In this document: positions 1 through 4,500 of the stretch, piece by piece | Layout of the letters: the number at the start of each line of letters is the position of its first letter | Position numbering within the stretch: position 1 is the stretch's first letter | Assembly: GCA_018062585.1 (NCBI GenBank) | Contig: JAGORY010000036.1 | Span: 1 to 11,077 of the forward strand | Direction of reading: 5' to 3' | Source: Candidatus Peribacteraceae bacterium | GTDB taxonomy: Bacteria; Patescibacteriota; Gracilibacteria; Peribacterales; Peribacteraceae | Length of the DNA: 11,077 bases | Notes under the pieces: model-generated | Told to the model about the DNA's origin: nothing | The model's database searches: none | What the model saw: the letters and a program-made list of their open reading frames with translations, nothing else | Made by a program: the position numbers and the translations under genes

Positions 1-912
1 GGGGCACTCAAAGTGATCGGATCAATTACCATCGCAGGCCTCGCCGAATTCTTCGGTGATGTGCATATTTATGGCGAACTCATGCTCAGTAACCGTCAGG
101 CAGGATTTGCAGTCATCCCCAAGACGGGCACCTCGGTCACCGTTCACTGGGACCCGCCGATGACCGGCACTCCGGTTGTCACCGCTACTCCGGACACCCC
201 GGTCCTCTACGCCGTCACGAAAGTGAGCGCCACTGGGTTCACGATCCGCATCGCCGGCACGGCCGATGAGCAGATCATGTTCTCGTACATCGCTCTCTCC
301 GCCGATGCACCGCTGACGGCCATGGGTGCGGGAAAAACTCCTGTCGTTGCGACTCCGTTCCCCGTGAACGAATTGGGTCAGCCTGTTTCGTTTGATCCGA
401 TCTGGAACGGCTGTATCCAAGGTCGCGCGGTCCTCGATGCCGACGGCCAGCCGTATAGTTGCGCCCGCTACCGCGAAGATTTCACGTGGCAGCATCCGGA
501 TCTCGGTATCTCGTTTATCTACAATCCGAACCACGAACCACCGATTCTGACCCTGCCGGAGGGGTATGTCGTAACGGTCATTGTGTCTTCGGACTCCACT
601 CCTGATAATTCTGAGCCTGCTCCGGAATCACCTCCAGACGAACCTGTGACCGAGCCTGAGGAGACTCCACCCGACGATACCGACACTCCTCCCGACTCGA
701 CTACTGACGATACCGACACTCCTCCCGACTCGACTACTAACGATACCGAATCACCTCCAGACACGACCTCTGACAATACGGAACCTGCTACCGATGCATC
801 TCCGCCATCATCAGAGACTGAGCCTGCTGCAAGCGGTGAAAAATCCGGTTCTTCCGTGGAGGCAATTCCCGTTACGGAATCTGCTGATCCGGCACCGCCA
901 CCGACGGAGTAA
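1..912 (+). CDS. C-terminal part of a surface/secreted protein with acidic repeat tail (partial)
   Basis: The frame is open from base 1 and ends at TAA 910-912. A GTG lies at 13, but nothing marks it as a start, so I read this as the 3' end (303 residues) of a longer gene. Residues about 9-100 form a beta-rich segment (FFGDVHIYGELMLSNRQAGF, then TGTSVTVHWDPP, then YAVTKVSATGFTIRIAGTA). From memory, such modules end large predicted surface or fibre-like proteins of Patescibacteria; this is recall, not a search. A second region (about 115-195) contains two cysteines (WNGCIQG and YSCARY). From about residue 200 the chain is almost only P, S, T, D and E, with an 11-residue repeat. No LPxTG motif or terminal membrane segment is visible, so the anchor, if any, lies upstream. 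The last 41 bp overlap the convergent phosphoesterase gene. Function is unknown; an extracellular stalk or spacer role for the tail is inference. Confidence 0.7.
   Translation, partial: GALKVIGSITIAGLAEFFGDVHIYGELMLSNRQAGFAVIPKTGTSVTVHWDPPMTGTPVVTATPDTPVLYAVTKVSATGFTIRIAGTADEQIMFSYIALSADAPLTAMGAGKTPVVATPFPVNELGQPVSFDPIWNGCIQGRAVLDADGQPYSCARYREDFTWQHPDLGISFIYNPNHEPPILTLPEGYVVTVIVSSDSTPDNSEPAPESPPDEPVTEPEETPPDDTDTPPDSTTDDTDTPPDSTTNDTESPPDTTSDNTEPATDASPPSSETEPAASGEKSGSSVEAIPVTESADPAPPPTE
673..771 (+). repeat. 33-bp tandem repeat, 2 perfect copies plus a degenerate third
   Basis: Copies at 673-705 and 706-738 are identical over 33 bp; 739-771 is a diverged third copy. They encode DDTDTPPDSTT twice, then NDTESPPDTTS. 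The unit length is a multiple of three, so copy-number change keeps the reading frame. The repeat lies in the acidic P/S/T tail of the surface protein, where such arrays usually act as flexible spacers and often vary between strains. Confidence 0.9.
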
Positions 913-1723
913 CGCTACCCACTCGGACCCAATGGCCGTCTTTTTTTCTGAAATCGATTTTTTCACCACTGACAAAAGATTGTCCGTGCCACTCCCGCAC
1001 TTCCACGTGGATACGATCATCGTCGATCGTAATGAGGTTATAGCTGTTCGGTTGACTCCGAAGGCGGCTCGAAATCGCGGTGCCTGCTTGGACGTGGACG
1101 ATGGATCGCGTGAGAAAGGCGTGGCTCGTACGGAGATCTTCGGCGTGCGCGCGGTGGAAATGGCCTGAGAGAATAAGATCGACATCGCACTTTTCAAAAC
1201 AACGGAGCGCTTCATCCGCTCCTCCGACAATCTTGCGGTATTTTTTTACTGCCGCAGGTCTTACGAAAGGGTGATGCGTGACGATGACTCGGAGCGTCGT
1301 TTGCGGCATGCTCGTGAGCACGGCCTCGGTGTTCTTCAATTGTTTCTGAGAGATTTTGCCGCTCTCGAGCACCATGGACCGTGCCGTATTCACACCGAGT
1401 ACCGTGATTTCATTATCGACGTAGAGCGGACTCAGGTGCGCCGAAATGTAGAACTTGTAGCGATGCAGTGGCAACAAAAATCTGCGCGTGACATCGAAGA
1501 GCGGGATGTCGTGGTTACCCGGAACGACGATGTACGGTGCGGGTAGGCGAGCCAAATACGCTCGAGCCCTCCGAAACTGTCTGTCGAGCGCACGTTGCGT
1601 CAGGTCGCCGCTGATAGCGATGAGCGACGGAGCCATTTCCCTAAGATCAAGCATCAACGCTTCATCTGCGAATCGTTCCACTCGGCCGAAATGCAGATCT
1701 GAAATATGGGCGATGGTCCTCAT
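872..1723 (-). CDS. Calcineurin-like metallophosphoesterase (CpdA/YkuE-like)
   Basis: This 283-residue protein has the full metal-binding signature of the calcineurin-like phosphoesterase superfamily: D9-x-H11 (SDLHFG), G39-D40 (SGDLTQ), GNHD with N70/H71, H150 (THHPF) and GHFH with H188/H190. These residues normally hold a di-metal centre (Fe/Mn/Zn) that hydrolyses phosphodiesters or phosphomonoesters. No signal peptide or membrane segment is seen, so it is probably cytosolic. The domain layout resembles class III cyclic-nucleotide phosphodiesterases such as CpdA, but the substrate cannot be read from sequence. ATG 1721-1723 lies 12 nt after the stop of the alkyltransferase gene on the same strand, which suggests co-transcription. 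A -10-like TAGAAT, 9 nt before the ATG and overlapping the upstream stop, may add a leaderless internal start. The 3' end (872-912) overlaps the tail of the convergent surface-protein gene. Confidence 0.88.
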   Translation of the reverse strand: MRTIAHISDLHFGRVERFADEALMLDLREMAPSLIAISGDLTQRALDRQFRRARAYLARLPAPYIVVPGNHDIPLFDVTRRFLLPLHRYKFYISAHLSPLYVDNEITVLGVNTARSMVLESGKISQKQLKNTEAVLTSMPQTTLRVIVTHHPFVRPAAVKKYRKIVGGADEALRCFEKCDVDLILSGHFHRAHAEDLRTSHAFLTRSIVHVQAGTAISSRLRSQPNSYNLITIDDDRIHVEVREWHGQSFVSGEKIDFRKKDGHWVRVGSVTPSVAVPDQQIP

Positions 1724-1735
1724 GTGCCCAGTATT

Positions 1736-2197
1736 CTACGCCTGTTTTCTCTGTTGTTGTTCGGTGGCTAGCAGCAGCTTCTTGGCGAGTATTCCTGCGC
1801 TGAATCCTCCGAGTCCGCCGTTACTGCCGACAACACGATGACACGGGACAACGATAAGTAGCGGATTGTTGCCGCACGCACTACCAACTGCGCGGACGGC
1901 CTTGGGCCTACCGATGTCTTTCGCGATCTCGGCGTACGTTGTTGTTTTCCCAGAGGGAATGCGGCTCATCGCTTTCCAGACGCTCTTCTGGAACGCAGTT
2001 CCTTCGGCGCGAAGCGGTACTGAAAATTCGGTCATCTGTCCTGCAAAATAACGTTCGATGTCGAGGGCACAGCGTTTCGTCAGTGCATCGGCAGAGGATT
2101 TCAGCTTCTTCTTTGCGGCATGTACGCCGGTGATGCTCGTGCCGTCCGACGTGATCTTCAGTGTGCCGATGGGGGAGGAAACGTACTGCGTAGTCAC
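1736..2197 (-). CDS. ogt: Methylated-DNA--protein-cysteine methyltransferase (O6-alkylguanine repair)
   Basis: A 153-residue Ogt/MGMT protein that moves the alkyl group from O6-alkylguanine (or O4-alkylthymine) to its own cysteine in a single-use reaction. The acceptor is C119 in PCHRV. Spacing to other functional residues matches human AGT: Y88 (TTYAEIA) is 31 residues and the arginine finger R102 (VRAVG) 17 residues before the cysteine. The helix-turn-helix DNA-binding part is FQKSVWKAMSRIPSGKTTTY (69-88). The N-terminal domain is short, about 65 residues, typical of stand-alone Ogt rather than Ada. The start is GTG 2195-2197: no Shine-Dalgarno is seen, but a -10-like TACGAT ends 6 nt upstream, fitting a leaderless mRNA. 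It is the first gene of a two-gene unit with the phosphoesterase, 12 nt apart. Confidence 0.95.
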   Translation of the reverse strand: MTTQYVSSPIGTLKITSDGTSITGVHAAKKKLKSSADALTKRCALDIERYFAGQMTEFSVPLRAEGTAFQKSVWKAMSRIPSGKTTTYAEIAKDIGRPKAVRAVGSACGNNPLLIVVPCHRVVGSNGGLGGFSAGILAKKLLLATEQQQRKQA

Positions 2198-2203
2198 AAC
2201 CTG

Positions 2204-2231
2204 ATCGTATCTGATTTTTCCTCAGCGTGAA
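2204..2231 (-). promoter_or_regulatory. Predicted promoter of the ogt-phosphoesterase unit
   Basis: On the minus strand, TTCACG (2231-2226) and TACGAT (2209-2204) are separated by 16 bp. Each matches four of six bases of the -35 and -10 consensus. The -10 ends 6 nt before GTG 2197, so transcription should begin at or next to the start codon. Confidence 0.5.
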
Positions 2232-2261
2232 GCCGGAATCTCGGGATATGTAGTCTGGAAG

Positions 2262-2289
2262 TTGACGAACGCTTTCTTTGGTTTAGCAT
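2262..2289 (+). promoter_or_regulatory. Predicted sigma-70-type promoter of the leader transcript
   Basis: TTGACG (2262-2267, five of six -35 bases) and TAGCAT (2284-2289, four of six -10 bases) lie 16 bp apart. The expected transcription start is about 2296-2299, at the ATG of the 19-codon leader ORF. It diverges from the ogt promoter. Confidence 0.5.
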
Positions 2290-2298
2290 TCTCCCGTC

Positions 2299-2358
2299 AT
2301 GAAGCGCCACGTCTCTATCATCCAGATTTCCATTATTACCGCTCTGTTGCGGGGATAG
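2299..2358 (+). CDS. Candidate 19-residue Ile-rich leader peptide
   Basis: ATG 2299 to TAG 2356-2358 encodes MKRHVSIIQISIITALLRG, with five isoleucines within seven residues (positions 7, 8, 10, 12, 13). There is no Shine-Dalgarno, but the predicted transcription start falls at the ATG, so it could be read as a leaderless ORF. Its last codons overlap a segment (2349-2356) that can pair with the left arm of the downstream terminator, the layout expected for ribosome-mediated attenuation. So short an ORF can arise by chance; its position relative to promoter and terminator is the main support. Alternatively the region is an untranslated small RNA of about 110 nt. Confidence 0.35.
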   Translation: MKRHVSIIQISIITALLRG

Positions 2359-2405
2359 GGTCGTACATGCACGATTCCTGATCTCCCGCACGGGGGATTT
2401 TTTTT
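2339..2405 (+). promoter_or_regulatory. Candidate attenuator with alternative hairpins
   Basis: Four segments can pair in competing ways. CCGC 2339-2342 pairs with GCGG 2349-2352 (1:2). GCGGGG 2349-2354, plus AT 2355-2356 after a one-base bulge, pairs with ATCTCCCGC 2381-2389 (2:3, antiterminator). ATCTCCC 2381-2387 pairs with GGGGGAT 2392-2398 (3:4, terminator). Segment 2 spans the end and stop codon of the Ile-rich leader ORF. A ribosome stalled on the Ile codons (2317-2337) would favour 2:3; one reaching the stop would favour 3:4. A further small hairpin (TCGT/ACGA, about 2361-2374) lies between. The pairings were found by eye, without energy calculation. Confidence 0.4.
2381..2405 (+). 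terminator. Intrinsic terminator inside the leader region
   Basis: A 7-bp stem (2381-2387 with 2392-2398, one G-T wobble) with loop GCAC runs straight into eight Ts (2398-2405). It acts in the + direction, although no + strand gene other than the 19-codon ORF lies between it and the divergent ogt start. It must therefore end a short transcript from the promoter at 2262-2289 or control entry into the gene at 2427. Confidence 0.8.
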
Positions 2406-2426
2406 ATCTTTTTTCTTCTCACTCCC

Positions 2427-2840
2427 ATGTCCGCCGCCGATAAAGTACGAACAATCGATCTCGAAGGCTCCCCGCCGTGCAAACTTCATGTGCCCAATGG
2501 GGCAGACAGTCGCTGGATCGCCGAGGCAGTGGAAAAAAGGAGTGAGGTAGTACGAAAGCTCGTCGACGAAATGTGTGCCGGACGGAACGTGATCGAAGTT
2601 GAAACCCATGGTCCGGGCGTTGCGTTGCCCGTGGAATACCACGTGGGGTCTCGCGGAAACGTCTCCGGATTGACTGGCATCACATTTCACTTCCCCCAAG
2701 AGGAGGCACTTCGGTGTACCGAGCCGTATTCCACGTTGGGGGGAAACCCAACGCTTGGCAAATACGATCCTTCCTCAGCGTCGACAATTCTGATGCAGGC
2801 GCTTCGCAAGGCCGGAACTTTGCTACAATCGAAGGGATGA
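2427..2840 (+). CDS. Hypothetical protein, 137 residues
   Basis: I do not recognise a family. The protein is soluble-looking, with no signal peptide or membrane segment. It has a charged helical stretch (about 29-50, RWIAEAVEKRSEVVRKLVDE), then probable beta strands (NVIEVETHGPGVALPVEYHV, 54-73; GLTGITFHF, 81-89), a Gly/Pro-rich loop (YSTLGGNPTLGKYDP) and a C-terminal helix (STILMQALRKAGTLLQ). Three scattered cysteines form no metal motif. ATG 2427 is 21 nt past the T-run of the intrinsic terminator and has no Shine-Dalgarno. Transcription would come by read-through of the candidate attenuator or from a weak -10 (TATCTT 2405-2410). It ends at TGA 2838-2840, converging on trhO. Competing minus-strand frames look like shadows. 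Reality of the gene is likely; function is unknown. Confidence 0.6.
   Translation: MSAADKVRTIDLEGSPPCKLHVPNGADSRWIAEAVEKRSEVVRKLVDEMCAGRNVIEVETHGPGVALPVEYHVGSRGNVSGLTGITFHFPQEEALRCTEPYSTLGGNPTLGKYDPSSASTILMQALRKAGTLLQSKG
2821..2829 (+). promoter_or_regulatory. Extended -10-like box TGCTACAAT at the end of the hypothetical gene
   Basis: TGC plus TACAAT (2824-2829, five of six -10 bases) lies 7 nt before ATG 2837. This spacing matches the other predicted leaderless starts in the window. No convincing -35 is seen. Transcription from here would run antisense into the 3' end of trhO. Confidence 0.35.
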
Positions 2841-2878
2841 ACATCCTTTCTGTCGATAAACTCTCACTGAGTAGGTAA
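2837..2878 (+). pseudogene. Possible remnant 5' end of an ABC-type ATPase gene (13 codons)
   Basis: ATG 2837 overlaps the TGA of the upstream gene (ATGA) and encodes MNILSVDKLSLSR before TAA 2876-2878. The string resembles the N-terminus of ABC ATPases, especially ABC-F proteins, which often begin MxxLSVExLSKSY. It stops where Tyr and the Walker A region should follow, and its end overlaps the trhO 3' end by 15 bp. It may be a rearrangement scar, a tiny ORF, or chance. The similarity is from memory over only about 12 residues. Confidence 0.2.
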
Positions 2879-3721
2879 GGCCAATCGGTGCTTCTTACAG
2901 TAACCACCGCACTTTTTTTCACATGTGGGACAACACACGAAGAGCGAATGACAGATGTCATCAGTGCAGTCCACGTGACGGTCCGACTCGGAGCCGCAGT
3001 AGGCGCAGGACGACACGTAGGTCGGTTTCCGTTTGCCTGGAAAACGCACCGCTCGGCGGTCATCGAAGACGAAGAGCGAACCATCGAAATGTCCGTCCGG
3101 GAATTCCTCGCAATATTTTACGATGCCGCCCTCGAGTTGCCGCACGTCCGCAAATCCGTGCTCCTTCAGTAACGCCGACGCCTTCTCGCAGCGGATGCCA
3201 CCGGTGCAGTAGGTCACCACTTTCTTGCCTTCATACTGCTTGAGTGCTGGCATGTGCTCCGGAAGATCGCGGAAGTTTTTCATCGGGAGTGTTACGGCGT
3301 TACGGAACCGTCCGATCTCGGCTTCGTAGTCGTTACGCATGTCGATGAGGACCAGATCTTCTCCGGCTTCAAGGGCAGCGTGCAATTCTTTCGGAGAAAT
3401 ATAGGGAGCCGCGTCTTTGGCTTCGATACCGGCTCGCAGTGTCACGACCTCAGGCCGGAGCCGTACGAACAATTTGGCGAATGCGTGTGTCGGATGATCA
3501 GACTCCTTGAATTCGATGCCCGAGAAAAGCGGATGCGCATTGAGTGCCTCTTTATATTTTTCAATATTCTCGGCGGTACCCGAGCACGTGCCGTTGAGGC
3601 CTTCCGCGCTAATAAGAATACGGCCTTTGAGCCCGAGCTTCTCGCACAGCGCGCGGTGCCTGAGCGTCTCCATGTCGGGTTCGGGCACGGCGACGTATTT
3701 GTAGTAGAGGAGGACCTTCAT
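2864..3721 (-). CDS. trhO: tRNA uridine(34) hydroxylase, rhodanese-domain (TrhO/YceA)
   Basis: This 285-residue UPF0176 protein matches TrhO, which makes 5-hydroxyuridine at position 34 of tRNAs in an oxygen-dependent reaction. The N-terminal domain (about 1-100) has the family pattern LLYYKYV and GRILISAEGLNGTCSG. The rhodanese domain (about 105-210) carries LIDMRNDYE and the active loop YCTGGIRCEKA, with C172 and C178. The C-terminal domain is Cys-rich (C239, C242, C252, C257, C263, C264, C267, C271, C275), a family trait that may bind metal. The start is ATG 3719-3721; an extended -10 (TGCTACTAT) ends 6 nt upstream, which suggests a leaderless mRNA. The start lies 37 nt from the divergent dehydrogenase gene; the 3' end converges on the hypothetical gene with 23 nt between stops and no hairpin terminator. 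Confidence 0.94.
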   Translation of the reverse strand: MKVLLYYKYVAVPEPDMETLRHRALCEKLGLKGRILISAEGLNGTCSGTAENIEKYKEALNAHPLFSGIEFKESDHPTHAFAKLFVRLRPEVVTLRAGIEAKDAAPYISPKELHAALEAGEDLVLIDMRNDYEAEIGRFRNAVTLPMKNFRDLPEHMPALKQYEGKKVVTYCTGGIRCEKASALLKEHGFADVRQLEGGIVKYCEEFPDGHFDGSLFVFDDRRAVRFPGKRKPTYVSSCAYCGSESDRHVDCTDDICHSLFVCCPTCEKKCGGYCKKHRLALPTQ

Positions 3722-3727
3722 GACTTT

Positions 3728-3736
3728 ATAGTAGCA
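3728..3736 (-). promoter_or_regulatory. Extended -10 box of trhO
   Basis: On the minus strand TGCTACTAT (TGn plus TACTAT, 3733-3728) sits 6 nt before the trhO ATG. No clear -35 is seen, as is common for extended -10 promoters. It nearly abuts the opposing -10 of the dehydrogenase gene, so the two promoters probably interfere. Confidence 0.5.
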
Positions 3737-3744
3737 GAATCAGG

Positions 3745-3750
3745 TACAAT
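3745..3750 (+). promoter_or_regulatory. -10 box of the short-chain dehydrogenase gene
   Basis: TACAAT matches five of six consensus bases and ends 8 nt before ATG 3759. The predicted transcription start is within one or two bases of the ATG. A possible -35 (ATGACT 3720-3725) has a long 19-bp spacer and overlaps the trhO start codon. Confidence 0.5.
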
Positions 3751-3758
3751 CGGGCTCG

Positions 3759-4499
3759 ATGAAGACCTACAGCCTCATAACTGGCGCCAGTGCGGGAATA
3801 GGCGAAGCGACCGCCCGGCTGTTTGCAAAGGAAGGCCGCAACCTCATTCTCATTGCGAGGCGCCAGGATAGGCTCCGGAAACTGGCGAAGGAGCTCGGTT
3901 CCGTCGATGTCAAAATTTTCGATGTCGATGTCACGGATCATCCGGCCATCGAAAAAATCTTTAGCGATCTCAAGGATATTTCCATCGATGTCGTCGTGAA
4001 TAACGCAGGGCTCGCTCTCGGAAGAGACACCTTCGATGAGTACGATTTCAAGGACGCGGCGACGATGGTCGATGTCAACATCACAGCATTTCTCAAAGTC
4101 GCACATCTGGCGCTGCCGTTTCTGAAAAAATCGCAAGGTCATCTCGTGAATCTCGGAAGCATCGCCGGCATTGAAGCCTACAAAGGCGGCGCGGTGTACT
4201 GCGGAACGAAGCACTTCGTTCATGCCTTTAGCCGGGCGCTCAGGCAGGATCTTTTGGGCACCGGAGTCCGCGTGACGATCATTGCCCCCGGAAATGTGGA
4301 AACCGAATTCAGTATCGTCCGTCATAAAGGAGACAAATCTACAGCTGATGCGGTGTATCAGGGCTGGCGCCACCTCAAGGCCGAGAATATTGCTGATGCC
4401 ATCAACTATGCCGTCACTCGGCCGAAGCATGTCGATATGGAACACATCACGGTCATGCCCACCGATCAGGCAGCGACCACGGTGCATCGACCGTCGTGA
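3759..4499 (+). CDS. Short-chain dehydrogenase/reductase, YdfG-like
   Basis: A 246-residue classical SDR with one Rossmann domain. Visible motifs: TGASAGIG (8-15) for cofactor binding, NNAG (81-84), the catalytic tetrad N107, S134, Y147 and K151 (YCGTK), and PGNVETEF (177-184) after strand 6. R34/R35 after strand 2 favour NADP(H). Length and the VETEFS segment resemble E. coli YdfG (248 residues), which oxidises L-serine, L-allo-threonine and other 3-hydroxy acids; YdfG-like substrate choice is inference. It is cytosolic. ATG 3759 is 8 nt past a -10 box and lacks a Shine-Dalgarno. The stop (TGA 4497-4499) is one base from the stop of the convergent HTTM gene. Confidence 0.93.
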   Translation: MKTYSLITGASAGIGEATARLFAKEGRNLILIARRQDRLRKLAKELGSVDVKIFDVDVTDHPAIEKIFSDLKDISIDVVVNNAGLALGRDTFDEYDFKDAATMVDVNITAFLKVAHLALPFLKKSQGHLVNLGSIAGIEAYKGGAVYCGTKHFVHAFSRALRQDLLGTGVRVTIIAPGNVETEFSIVRHKGDKSTADAVYQGWRHLKAENIADAINYAVTRPKHVDMEHITVMPTDQAATTVHRPS

Positions 4500-4500
4500 T

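Noticed and set aside
519..776. Minus-strand ORF of 85 residues rich in S, V and G
   Set aside because: It is the antisense reading of the P/S/T/D/E repeat tail; its repeats simply mirror that tail and no start signal is seen.
941..966. T-runs after the surface-protein stop, considered as a terminator
   Set aside because: The only upstream pairing (GACGG 903-907 with CCGTC 936-940) leaves a loop of 28 bases, and the runs encode Lys/Phe codons of the phosphoesterase on the other strand.
2299..2405. T-box, SRP RNA or tRNA in the leader region
   Set aside because: No T-box core sequence, no SRP tetraloop domain and no cloverleaf or GGTTCRA arm could be found.
2283..2699. Minus-strand ORF of 138 residues across the leader and hypothetical gene
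   Set aside because: It would run antisense through the terminator T-run (giving a KKKDKK stretch) and has no family-like features. The + strand protein looks more natural.
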